Below are positions 7,603 to 15,432 of a stretch of 64,000 bases of DNA, piece by piece. Source of the DNA: Knoellia koreensis (GTDB taxonomy: Bacteria > Actinomycetota > Actinomycetes > Actinomycetales > Dermatophilaceae); contig NZ_JABEPQ010000001.1 of assembly GCF_013041615.1 (NCBI RefSeq), forward strand, positions 1 through 64,000, written 5' to 3'. Below the pieces are notes generated by a model, which worked only from the letters and a program-made list of their open reading frames with translations, did not search any database and was not told where the DNA came from. Numbering within the stretch: the stretch's first letter is position 1; every line of letters begins with the position of its first letter. The translations under genes and the position numbers were made by a program.

Positions 7603-7603
7603 A
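6566..7603 (+). CDS. Secreted protein of unknown function, copy 1
   Basis: The GTG at 6566 overlaps the lipoprotein stop by four bases. The 345-residue product has a signal peptide (VAVATTLVVAALLFGAGPATA), a Gly/Ser linker (about 45-75) and a domain containing at least five Cys (NCSVV, VSCGS, PECWNE, WERCLKG, VSCSGTG), then a beta-rich half ending PVTEIQSIVV. I do not recognise the family. From residue 50 on it is nearly identical to the copy at 8364. Because it is secreted and coupled to a lipoprotein, the two may form one envelope complex; that is inferred. Confidence 0.7.
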   Translation: MNRHKVAVATTLVVAALLFGAGPATATDWKPIDPTPTEPSSSTAGNGNGKAGGGGSGAGGQLPSSDSSGESSSGGAKAAQVRNCSVVSSPSYLGVSCGSASGGGLTVKEILGKDPVPECWNERLTASELDAMGLANTSGQPGGATWYWERCLKGIDPKTYKIGPDGISFTIGLVSIKDGDPVKTLTERQRKLVEFKGADQQIPPPIAGVSPAAHPRVGGWVSFFDGSPAEVTASGGGAVVLRARVTSLEVAPLGEDDPARVSCSGTGVKAVKGDNPTTKPDGCWFKYTESSAAQPDQKYPVKMTANWAVEVSASGPNGPFTPFNTFSKSQITTVPVTEIQSIVVD

Positions 7604-7664
7604 GGGCGAGGCTCTGGCGGCGAAATATGGGGACTTCTACCCATAGCCACGCGCCGGGCCGGCT

Positions 7665-9393
7665 CGTTAGGTTCATGAGGGCGATGTGACCCGTTTGCTG
7701 CGGTTCGCTAGTGTTGCGCTCGACCGCCGATGACCGTGGGGGAAGGAAGCAGTCAGGGATGCGATCTCTTCGTGTCAGGATGACCGCTGCCGTTGCTGTG
7801 TCGACGGCAGTTTTGATGAGTGCGTGCGGGGGTGGGGAGCCTGCGGCGTCGGGCCCGACCTCGAGCACGACCTCGACCACCACCACGAGCACACCGTCGT
7901 CCACGACAACCAGCAGCACCTCAACGACCACGACCATGGCGCCTCCGCCGTTGTCCAAGTTCGAGGGACAGGCTCCGGTCAAGGGCCTGCGCGCTTGGGC
8001 GGCCGCGTACGCGAAGGCGATCAACTCCAACGACAAGACGTACAAGTCAGCAGCAAGCACGCTGACCCGCAACGGACTGACGGTGATGCCGCAAGTTGAC
8101 GGCAGCGATGTCGGGTTCTACTACCCCGGCCCCGTCCCCCTTACGCCCACGAAGGTGGCGACTTCTGGGAATCGATCGATTGTGTCGACGTGCACATGGA
8201 CGAAGGGCTTCGTCCAGAACAGGAAGACCAAGCTGCCGGCCCAGAAGAGATTGATCGAGGGTGTTTCCTACACGATGGTTCGGGATGGTGCTTCGTGGAA
8301 AGTGGACACGCTGAACTCCAGCAAGAGCGCGTGCGCGTCCGTCAGCGTCAAGGGCGTGGGCTGGTGAGGATGAAGCGCTGGGCGGCGGCAGGCGCTGTGG
8401 GCCTCATCAGTCTGGTCGTTGTGTGTCCGCAGGCCAACGCGCTGGACCCTTTGCCCGGTACGACCACACCAGTCACTGGTGCCGGTGACGGCGATGGGAA
8501 TGGGAAGGCTGGCGGTGGTGGGTCTGGCGCCGGAGGTCAGTTGCCATCGAGTGACTCTTCGGGTGAGTCGTCGTCAGGTGGGGCGAAGGCAGCTCAGGTG
8601 CGGAACTGCTCGGTGGTGTCGTCACCGAGCTACCTGGGTGTGTCGTGCGGCTCGGCCAGCGGTGGCGGGTTGACGGTCAAGGAGATCTTGGGCAAGGACC
8701 CGGTTCCGGAGTGTTGGAACGAGAGGCTGACGGCGTCGGAGCTGGATGCGATGGGTTTGGCGAACACTTCTGGTCAGCCGGGTGGGGCTTCGTGGTACTG
8801 GGAGCGGTGCCTGAAGGGCATCGACCCCAAGACCTACAAGATCGGCCCCGACGGCATCTCGTTCACGATCGGCCTGGTGTCGATCAAGGATGGTGACCCG
8901 CTCACGACGTTGACCGAGCGGCAGCGGAAGCTGGTCGAGTTCAAGGGTGCGGACCAGCAGATTCCGCCGCCGATCGCGGGTGTTTCCCCGGCGGCGCATC
9001 CGCGTGTGGGGGGTTGGGTGTCGTTCTTCGACGGTTCGCCGGCGGAGGTCACGGCTTCGGGTGGCGGTGCGGTTGTCTTGCGGGCTCGGGTGACGAGCTT
9101 GGAGGTCGCGCCGTTGGGTGAGGACGACCCGGCTCGGGTCTCGTGTTCGGGCACTGGCGTCAAGGCGGTCAAGGGGGACAATCCGACGACCAAGCCGGAT
9201 GGGTGCTGGTTCAAGTACACCGAGTCCTCGGCCGCGCAGCCGGACCAGAAGTATCCGGTGAAGATGACCGCGAACTGGGCGGTCGAGGTGTCGGCCAGCG
9301 GCCCGAACGGGCCGTTCACGCCGTTCAACACGTTCAGCAAGTCCCAGATCACCACGGTCCCAGTGACCGAGATCCAGTCCATCGTCGTCAACT
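7665..9393 (+). repeat. Tandem duplication, unit 2
   Basis: This is the partner of 5869-7602, beginning with the same CGTTAGGTTCATGAGGGCGA and ending at the 3' end of the second gene pair. Near-identity outside the lipoprotein body implies a recent duplication or continuing gene conversion. Confidence 0.85.
7759..8367 (+). CDS. Secreted lipoprotein with Thr/Ser linker, copy 2
   Basis: This 202-residue paralogue of the protein at 5964 shares the first 40 residues almost exactly, including the lipobox LMSAC (Cys 23), and the end SVSVKGVGW. Its linker is again Ser/Thr-rich. The domain between about 95 and 190 differs much more (for example LTVMPQVDGSDVGFYYPG against VALMGAISPSDRGLYFPG). Faster change in the exposed domain than in the leader or in the neighbouring gene suggests diversifying selection. 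Its stop overlaps the next gene. Confidence 0.7.
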   Translation: MRSLRVRMTAAVAVSTAVLMSACGGGEPAASGPTSSTTSTTTTSTPSSTTTSSTSTTTTMAPPPLSKFEGQAPVKGLRAWAAAYAKAINSNDKTYKSAASTLTRNGLTVMPQVDGSDVGFYYPGPVPLTPTKVATSGNRSIVSTCTWTKGFVQNRKTKLPAQKRLIEGVSYTMVRDGASWKVDTLNSSKSACASVSVKGVGW

Positions 9394-9395
9394 GA
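8364..9395 (+). CDS. Secreted protein of unknown function, copy 2
   Basis: The GTG at 8364 overlaps the lipoprotein stop; an ATG at 8370 is equally possible. The 343-residue product has a signal peptide (VGLISLVVVCPQANA), a short Pro/Thr segment, the Gly/Ser linker, and then a domain that differs from the copy at 6566 by only a few residues, ending SIVVN instead of SIVVD. It ends 13 bases before the LysM/BTAD gene, so both gene pairs are probably co-transcribed with the T7SS-like locus. Confidence 0.7.
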   Translation: MRMKRWAAAGAVGLISLVVVCPQANALDPLPGTTTPVTGAGDGDGNGKAGGGGSGAGGQLPSSDSSGESSSGGAKAAQVRNCSVVSSPSYLGVSCGSASGGGLTVKEILGKDPVPECWNERLTASELDAMGLANTSGQPGGASWYWERCLKGIDPKTYKIGPDGISFTIGLVSIKDGDPLTTLTERQRKLVEFKGADQQIPPPIAGVSPAAHPRVGGWVSFFDGSPAEVTASGGGAVVLRARVTSLEVAPLGEDDPARVSCSGTGVKAVKGDNPTTKPDGCWFKYTESSAAQPDQKYPVKMTANWAVEVSASGPNGPFTPFNTFSKSQITTVPVTEIQSIVVN

Positions 9396-9408
9396 GGGGG
9401 AGCCGACC

Positions 9409-12243
9409 ATGGCACCGACGAAGACGCCTACGAAGCCGGCCCAGCAGGGCACCGGTTACCAACCACGCACCGCGAAGGACAACCTGCCGCGCACCGACGC
9501 CGGCGCGCGCCGCAACGTGCCCATGGGTCTGCTGGCCGTGCTCGGCACGCTCGTCCTGCTCATCGGCGTTCCGGTGGCCCTCGTCATGCTCGTCGGCAAC
9601 CCACTGCCGACCAGCCTGCCCAGCCGCGACTGGCTCACGGCAGACGTCACGTCCGGCCTCGTGATCAAGGTCCTCGCCGTGCTCGTGTGGGTCGTCTGGG
9701 CCCACTTCGTGATCTGCTTCCTCACCGAGTGGCGGGCGGTGCGAGCGGGGCGTATGCCGTCCCACGTAGGCTTCGGTGGCGGGTCGCAGCTCCTCGCGCG
9801 TCGCCTCGTGGCCGGCCTTCTCCTGCTCGGTGGCACGGCCACCCTCGGTCAAGGTCTCGCGTCAGCCACCGAGCCGGCCCCGGCTCCCGTGGCGGTCACC
9901 GCCCAGCAGGTCGATGCGCAGTCAGGGCAGCAGGGTGGGCAGGTCCAGGTGCCGCTCATCACGCCGCAGCAGCAGGCTCGCGTCGACGCCGAGAACGCGG
10001 CAGCCGCGGGCACTCAAGCACCCCAGGCGACCAAGCACTACGAGGTGAGCCCGCCCCAAGGTCGTCACCACGACACCCTGTGGGACATCGCCGACCGCAC
10101 CCTCGGCGACCCGTTCCGCTACAAGGAGATCTTCGAGCTCAACAAGGGCAAGCTCCAGGCCGATGGCCGACGGCTCACCGATGCCGACCTCATCCGCCCG
10201 GGCTGGCAGCTCGTGCTGCCTGCCGACGCCAAGGGTGCCGGCGTCACGAGTCGTCCAGTCTCGACCACCCCGCCTGCCACCCCGGGTGCAGCCTTCACGG
10301 GTGCCAAGGGAACCGCCCAGACGGGCGCAGCCGCTGGGGCGGACTCCGTCTTCCACGCGGCCGGCGCGACTGCCACCACCAGCACCACGGCGTCGACCGA
10401 CGCCGGCAGTGAGGGTGGCGCCGACCTCGGTCAGCTCCTGCTCGGGGGTGGCCTGATCCTCGCCGGCATCGCACGGGCGCTCACCGCCCAGCGGGGACCG
10501 TTCGGCGAGCCCGACGAGGATGCCGCCGAGCTCGAGTCGGCAGCCAATACTCGCCGTGCCGAGTTCCTCGACACCGCGCTGCGGGCTCTGGCCCAGCAGC
10601 GGACTGCGGCCGACCAGCCGATGCCAGAGGTGCTGTTCGCCTACGCCAACGACACCCAGGTGGTGCTCCACCTCAGCGGCTCGACCGTCGCGCCCGAGCG
10701 CCCGTGGACGGCCTCGCCCGACGGCCAGTCGTGGACCCTCCAGGCCGCCGACCTCGTCGCCCCGAACGGGCACGTCTCCGCCCCGTACCCGTCGCTGGTC
10801 AACGTCGCCGAGTCGCACGGCTTCGACGTGTTGGTCGACCTCGAGCTGGCTCCCGGCCTGGTCGCCGTCGGTGGCAATGTCAACACCGCCCGCGAGACGG
10901 TCATGTCGATGGCCGTCGACCTGTCGACCCACGCCTGGTCCGACGACGTGACGGTCGTCATGGTCGGCTTCGGCGACCGCCTCGGCAGCCTCGTGGGGGC
11001 GCGCATCAAGGCCGTCGACACCGTGGACGAAGCACTGGCCGACCTGGGCGCAACAACCGGCCGGGCATCCGTCGTGAACGACCTCGGCCTCGGTGGCGTC
11101 CTCGCCGGACGCCAGCGAGGGCGCGCGGCTGACCTCAACCCGGTGGTGCTGTTCCTCAGCGGGGCACCGACCACCGAGCAGGCGCAGCGCATCGCGCAGC
11201 TGACCAGCAGCGGACGCACCGCCGTCTCCGTCGTGTCGGTCGGGGACACCCCCAGCGCCCGCTGGCGCTTCGTCGTTGACGAGGGTGGCCACTTCGACGC
11301 CGCCGTTCTCGGCGTGTCCGGCACCGCCCGCCGCCTCGGCGAAGGCGCCAACCACCGGATCGAGGCACTGCTCGCCGCCGCGACCCGTCACCGTGACGAA
11401 GGAGTGCGCGCCCTCGAGTCCACTTCGCCCGCCGAGTTCGGCGCAGCGGTGGTCTCCGCGCAGCCCGGCGCCGCGGCGTCCTCCGGGACCACCACGGATC
11501 TCGGCAGCGCCCCCGTCGTTGTGCGGCTCCTCGGCGACGTCGAGGTGGGCGCACCCGGACGCGTCAACGAGGCCCGTCGCGCCCTGCTCACCGAGGCCGT
11601 CGTCATGGCCGCCCTGCACCCTGAGGGCCTCCACGAGGCGGTCCTGCGCTCCGGCCTCTGGCCGCGCGGCGTCGAGGACGACGTCATGGACGCGCGCCTC
11701 GCCGACGCCCAGGAGTGGCTCGGCAACGACGCGAGCGGGCGGGCCCGGCTGAGTTTCGGTGACGACGGGCGCTGGCACCTGTCGCCGGACGTGGCCGTCG
11801 ACTACCGAGCACTGGCGCAGGCCGCACAGGCGAGCGGCCCGGCCGAGCTCGACACCCTCCTGGCAGCCCTGCGACTCGGGAGGGGAGAGGCCTTCGGCGG
11901 CGCCGGCACGGCATACCGGTGGCTCACCTTTGCCCGTGAGGCGCGCCAGGCGCGCCTGCTGGCCACCTCCGTCGCGCGCCGCGCCAGCGAGCTCGCCGCC
12001 GCGGGCGGCGACCAGGCGCGCGCCCTCGAGGCACTTCGCCTCGGCACCACCCTCGTCCCCACCGCCGAAGTGCTCTGGCGCGAGCGGCTGCGCCTCGTCG
12101 CAGCGCACGAGCCGAGCCGGCTGGCGGACGAAGTGGCACAGATGTACTCCGTGCTCGGCGAGCACGGGGTCAAGCACGAACCCGCCACGGACGCGCTCGT
12201 CACCGAGCTCGCCCCGGGGCTGGAGCGTGCGACCGGGTCCTGA
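9409..12243 (+). CDS. Membrane protein with LysM and bacterial transcriptional activator (BTAD-like) domains
   Basis: The 944-residue protein starts at ATG 9409 after GAGGGGG. It has transmembrane segments at about 38-62, 85-106 and 128-150, a LysM peptidoglycan-binding domain at about 223-272 (HDTLWDIADRTLGDPFRYKE), a likely fourth membrane segment near 341-360 (LLLGGGLILAGIARAL), a long cytoplasmic region and a C-terminal helical repeat of the BTAD type (EARQARLLATSVARRASELA to the end). LysM implies the loop between segments 3 and 4 faces the wall. Such proteins occur next to WXG100 genes in actinobacteria; their role is not known to me. It could be a structural or wall-sensing part of the secretion apparatus. 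Confidence 0.75.
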   Translation: MAPTKTPTKPAQQGTGYQPRTAKDNLPRTDAGARRNVPMGLLAVLGTLVLLIGVPVALVMLVGNPLPTSLPSRDWLTADVTSGLVIKVLAVLVWVVWAHFVICFLTEWRAVRAGRMPSHVGFGGGSQLLARRLVAGLLLLGGTATLGQGLASATEPAPAPVAVTAQQVDAQSGQQGGQVQVPLITPQQQARVDAENAAAAGTQAPQATKHYEVSPPQGRHHDTLWDIADRTLGDPFRYKEIFELNKGKLQADGRRLTDADLIRPGWQLVLPADAKGAGVTSRPVSTTPPATPGAAFTGAKGTAQTGAAAGADSVFHAAGATATTSTTASTDAGSEGGADLGQLLLGGGLILAGIARALTAQRGPFGEPDEDAAELESAANTRRAEFLDTALRALAQQRTAADQPMPEVLFAYANDTQVVLHLSGSTVAPERPWTASPDGQSWTLQAADLVAPNGHVSAPYPSLVNVAESHGFDVLVDLELAPGLVAVGGNVNTARETVMSMAVDLSTHAWSDDVTVVMVGFGDRLGSLVGARIKAVDTVDEALADLGATTGRASVVNDLGLGGVLAGRQRGRAADLNPVVLFLSGAPTTEQAQRIAQLTSSGRTAVSVVSVGDTPSARWRFVVDEGGHFDAAVLGVSGTARRLGEGANHRIEALLAAATRHRDEGVRALESTSPAEFGAAVVSAQPGAAASSGTTTDLGSAPVVVRLLGDVEVGAPGRVNEARRALLTEAVVMAALHPEGLHEAVLRSGLWPRGVEDDVMDARLADAQEWLGNDASGRARLSFGDDGRWHLSPDVAVDYRALAQAAQASGPAELDTLLAALRLGRGEAFGGAGTAYRWLTFAREARQARLLATSVARRASELAAAGGDQARALEALRLGTTLVPTAEVLWRERLRLVAAHEPSRLADEVAQMYSVLGEHGVKHEPATDALVTELAPGLERATGS

Positions 12244-12311
12244 GCCCGCGTGAAATCCCGGAGGTCAGGAAGGCCTGTGGGGGTCCGGAATCAACGAAGG
12301 AGATGCAGCAC

Positions 12312-12608
12312 ATGGCGAACATGAACGTCACCTACGAGGAGATGCACAGCGCCTCTGCCAAGCTCAAGGCGGGTCGCACGGAGATCGAGGGCCAGCTGTC
12401 CAAGCTGAAGTCCATGGTCGACAGCCTCGTGTCCGGTGGCTACGTCACCGACAAGTCCTCGAAGGCGTTCCAGACGTCGTACGAGGAGTTCAACACCGGC
12501 GTCAACAAGACGATCGAGGGCCTCGACGGGATGGGCGAGTACCTCACCCAGGCCGCCAAGGCGCTGTCCGACACGGACGACCAGCTCGCGACGGCGCTCA
12601 AGAAGTGA
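12312..12608 (+). CDS. WXG100 (ESAT-6-like) protein
   Basis: The 98-residue protein starts at ATG 12312; AAGGAG at 12296-12301 is correctly spaced for this ATG but far too close to the ATG at 12303. It is a helical hairpin protein with the turn SGGYVTDKSSKAF in place of a strict WXG, a substitution common in this subgroup. It carries no signal peptide. WXG100 proteins are dimeric T7SS substrates or partners. It is followed by a strong hairpin and then a second gene of the same type. Confidence 0.85.
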   Translation: MANMNVTYEEMHSASAKLKAGRTEIEGQLSKLKSMVDSLVSGGYVTDKSSKAFQTSYEEFNTGVNKTIEGLDGMGEYLTQAAKALSDTDDQLATALKK

Positions 12609-12611
12609 CCG

Positions 12612-12633
12612 GTGCGGCGTTCGCGCCGCACCC
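12612..12633 (+). terminator. Hairpin between the two WXG100-type genes
   Basis: GGTGCGGCG and CGCCGCACC form a perfect 9-bp stem closed by a TTCG tetraloop, three bases after the stop codon. There is no T run. It may be a partial terminator or RNA-stability element that gives more of the first WXG100 than of the downstream genes. Confidence 0.6.
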
Positions 12634-12663
12634 TCGGGCTCCGCGTGGTGCCCACCACGGCAC

Positions 12664-12721
12664 GGTATGCCGGGTGGGCACCCGCGGTGCCGCACTCGCC
12701 GCGGTGACTTCGCGGCATACC
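12664..12721 (+). repeat. Inverted pair of the GTATGCCG word
   Basis: GGTATGCCG (12664-12672) and CGGCATACC (12713-12721) are exact inverted copies 40 bases apart, ending about 35 bases before the next start codon. They could form the outer stem of a leader hairpin, and they belong to the genome-wide octamer described under findings. Confidence 0.6.
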
Positions 12722-12755
12722 GACTCTTTGACGAATCTCTGTGGGGGAGTAAGCA

Positions 12756-13085
12756 ATGGCTGACCAGCTGGTCGTCGACCTCGACGGTCTGCGCACTCTG
12801 TCGTCGACCCTGACCACCGTCACCAACGACCTCAACGCGACCCGCAAGGTCATCGAGGCCGCCCGTGGGGACCTCGGTGCGGCCGAGGTCTACGAGGCGC
12901 TCGACTCGTTCGAGAACAACTGGGACGACGGCCGTGGCCAGATCGACAAGAACATGAAGGCCATGAAGGAAGTGCTGGACGAGTCGGTCAAGGCCTACGA
13001 GCAGGTCGACGGCGAGCTCGACCGCCAGCTGCGCGACCAGATGAAGCCCGCCAGCGGCGGCGGCTCCCCGCAGAAGGCCCAGTGA
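12756..13085 (+). CDS. WXG100-superfamily-like helical protein
   Basis: The 109-residue product starts at ATG 12756 with GGGGGAG upstream. It is almost entirely helical, with FENNWDDGRGQI in the position of the WXG turn and a Gly/Ser/Gln tail (PASGGGSPQKAQ). No signal peptide. It probably pairs with or accompanies the effector encoded downstream. Its stop overlaps the next gene by four bases. Confidence 0.7.
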   Translation: MADQLVVDLDGLRTLSSTLTTVTNDLNATRKVIEAARGDLGAAEVYEALDSFENNWDDGRGQIDKNMKAMKEVLDESVKAYEQVDGELDRQLRDQMKPASGGGSPQKAQ

Positions 13086-13738
13086 GCGGGCCGGCAGTCG
13101 CAGGTCTGGAAGGACGGGTCGGGTTCGCCATCACGGTGCCCGACTCGTGGTTCGAGATCGACGTCAACCCCGCGACGCGTGATGACAGCATCCGCGTCCT
13201 CGTCGAGGACCGGGTGCGCGGCAACCAGCCGATGTGGGATGCCCGGCAGGGCATCATCCGGTTGCTGCGCCAGCAGGCCCGCACCGCTTGGGAGGCGGGC
13301 GCGACATACTGCGCCAGCTTCGTGCAACCCACGGACGAGGGTCCCATCACCGGCTCGGTCGTCGTGTCGTTGGTGCGCGGCCCGGTGGGAGCGACCGCGG
13401 AGGGTGACCCGGCCGGCTTCATGCTCGAGCAGCTGAAGGTCGTGCCGAAGACCGAGGAGCTCGAGCCCTGGTCGTCGGCGACGATGGTGCAGATCCCCGA
13501 CGTCGGTCCGTGCGCGCGGTCCTACGGGGTGGAGGACGTCGAGCTCGACGGTGGCGCGGGGTACGTGCGGACCGTCTTCATGCAGACCATGGTCCCGGTG
13601 CCCGGGGTCAACAAGGTGTTCCTGGTGTCGTGCAGCTCGCCGGTGGTCCCGCTGGCGAGTGAGCTGCACGACCTGTTCGACGCGGTGAGCGGGACGTTCC
13701 GTGTGGTGCCGCTGGGTGAGGGAGGGGTTTCGGCGTGA
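13082..13738 (+). CDS. Hypothetical protein between WXG100-type and toxin genes
   Basis: The GTG at 13082 overlaps the upstream stop (GTGA), and its own stop overlaps the toxin start, so it is translated as part of one coupled unit. The 218-residue protein is mixed alpha/beta (VGFAITVPDSWFEIDVNP ... LFDAVSGTFRVVPLG) without signal peptide or membrane segments. Its position suggests a chaperone or adaptor for the toxin, by analogy with EspG-type proteins, but I see no sequence evidence for that family. A decayed copy of its 3' end lies at 16506-16587. Confidence 0.6.
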   Translation: MSGPAVAGLEGRVGFAITVPDSWFEIDVNPATRDDSIRVLVEDRVRGNQPMWDARQGIIRLLRQQARTAWEAGATYCASFVQPTDEGPITGSVVVSLVRGPVGATAEGDPAGFMLEQLKVVPKTEELEPWSSATMVQIPDVGPCARSYGVEDVELDGGAGYVRTVFMQTMVPVPGVNKVFLVSCSSPVVPLASELHDLFDAVSGTFRVVPLGEGGVSA

Positions 13739-15432
13739 GTCGTCCGTCTGATTGGTGGGTGTTGGATCTGGGGTCGGATCCGACTCCGGGTGATCCGGTG
13801 ACGATCCGGTCGATGGCTAGGTCGTGGGGTGGGTTGGCGGATGATGCGGAGTATGCGGAGGGCAAGCTTCGTGCGCTGATTGGTGATGAGGCGATTGGTA
13901 AGTGGGTTGGTGAGGCGGGGGATGCGTTTCGGGAGAAGACGGGGGATTTGCCGGGGCAGTTGGGTAAGTGCAAGAACTCGTACCGTCAGGCCAGTGATGC
14001 TCTGAGTTGGTGGGCTGGGCGGTTGGAGGTGCATCAGGGGGATGCGGATCGGGCGTTGGTGAAGGGTCGGGCGGCGCGGGCTGATTTGGAGGCGGCGCAG
14101 GCTGCGGCGTCGGCGGCGTCGGGTGGGGTGGAGTCGGCGGCTGGTAGCAGTGTGTTGGCGACCGCGAAGAAGTATGCGGATTCGTCGCCGCCGGCGGGGG
14201 TGGAGTTGCCGTCGGAGTCGCAGGTGCGGGCAGCGCAGCAGCGGTTGTCGTCGGCGCAGGCGGCGGCGCGGGCGGCGGATGCTGCGGTGGTGGCGGCGCA
14301 GTCGCGGCTTGATGCGGCGCGGCAGCTGGCTCTTGAGGCGAGCAGTTTGCGGGTGGCGGATGCGAAGACGGCTGCGGGTCGGATTCGTGAGGCGTCTGAT
14401 GCGGGGATTCCGGAGCGGTCGCGGTGGGAGAAGTTCAAGGACTGGGCGGCTGAAGCGTGGGATGTGATCATCAAGATCGCCAAGATTGTGGTGGCGGTGT
14501 TGGGGATCGTGGCGTTGATCATTGGTGGTCCGTTGGCGTGGGTGGTGTTCGCGGCGGCGTTGTTGGTGTTGGCGGACACGATCATGAAGTACCTGAAGGG
14601 CCAAGCATCGCTGTGGGACGTCGCGTTGGCCGCGCTCAGCTGCATCCCGGGGACCAAGGGCCTGACCACGCTGGCGGCGTTGAAGTCCGCGTTCAAGGCT
14701 GGTGGCCTGCTCGGTGCCGGGCTGCACATTGCGTCCTCGGCCAAGACCGCGATCACCTCGATGGCCTCAGCCGTCCGAGCCATGGGCTCAACGGTCCGCA
14801 CGACTTTGCGAGAGTTCACTGCGGCGGGACTTCTCAGCCTCACCCTCCGTTTCGGCCGAGCCGGGGAGGTAGCAACGGAGGGAGCACACGCTGCCACGGC
14901 GGTGCGGGCTCCCAACATGTACCTCGACGGCGGTCTCAATGTCGGCGCTCTCGATCTGCCCTCGGACGGCGTAGTGGGTGATCTCCTCCAGGGGTACGAC
15001 CGATTCGGAGGAATGTCTCCGGAGGAGTTCGCGACCGCGTGGGGCAACGGAAAGGGCGGTTACAACTGGGACCTTGTGCCCAACAACGGGTTCGATGGTG
15101 AGCGGGTCTCCATGGATATGTTCCCGGGAGAGGTACTCGACAGGTTCGGTCCGCCGGACGGCCGCTATCTGTCACCGCCGGGTACGCCGTTTACGGAGCG
15201 AGGCCTTCCGCCGTCAAGCCTGGACGGATCGGTTCCCAACTTCGGATACCACCAGTACGAAGTCCTGCGACAGTTCCCCGCGGAGGTCGGCTACATCGCC
15301 CCGGCCATGGGCCAGCCCGGCGGAGGGCTGCAAGTCTTCGTCAACGGCAGCCTCATCCCAGAGGGAGTGGGTCAGCGCGTCAACGTACAGTGGCTGATCG
15401 ACAAGGGGTACCTCAAGGAGGTTGTCGGGTGA
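13735..15432 (+). CDS. T7SS-type effector with C-terminal TNT (NAD+ glycohydrolase-like) domain
   Basis: The 565-residue protein starts at GTG 13735. The N-terminal 230 residues are long Ala-rich helices with WXG-like features (SWGGLADDAEYAEG, KWVGEAGDAFREKTGD). Hydrophobic helices follow at about 243-280 (IIKIAKIVVAVLGIVALIIG). The last 125 residues match the tuberculosis necrotizing toxin domain: GEVLDRFGPPDGRYLSPPGT, PFTERGLPPSSLDG, YHQYEVLRQFPAEVGYIAP, GQPGGGLQVFV. Members hydrolyse NAD+ in target cells. Codon use changes near 14600: before it, third positions are mainly G/T; after it they return to the C/G pattern of the backbone, so the gene looks mosaic. It is followed by a four-base overlap. 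Confidence 0.8.
   Translation: MSRPSDWWVLDLGSDPTPGDPVTIRSMARSWGGLADDAEYAEGKLRALIGDEAIGKWVGEAGDAFREKTGDLPGQLGKCKNSYRQASDALSWWAGRLEVHQGDADRALVKGRAARADLEAAQAAASAASGGVESAAGSSVLATAKKYADSSPPAGVELPSESQVRAAQQRLSSAQAAARAADAAVVAAQSRLDAARQLALEASSLRVADAKTAAGRIREASDAGIPERSRWEKFKDWAAEAWDVIIKIAKIVVAVLGIVALIIGGPLAWVVFAAALLVLADTIMKYLKGQASLWDVALAALSCIPGTKGLTTLAALKSAFKAGGLLGAGLHIASSAKTAITSMASAVRAMGSTVRTTLREFTAAGLLSLTLRFGRAGEVATEGAHAATAVRAPNMYLDGGLNVGALDLPSDGVVGDLLQGYDRFGGMSPEEFATAWGNGKGGYNWDLVPNNGFDGERVSMDMFPGEVLDRFGPPDGRYLSPPGTPFTERGLPPSSLDGSVPNFGYHQYEVLRQFPAEVGYIAPAMGQPGGGLQVFVNGSLIPEGVGQRVNVQWLIDKGYLKEVVG

Noticed and set aside
12303-12311. ATG at 12303 as the start of the WXG100 gene
   Set aside because: It lies only one base after AAGGAG; the ATG at 12312 has correct spacing.
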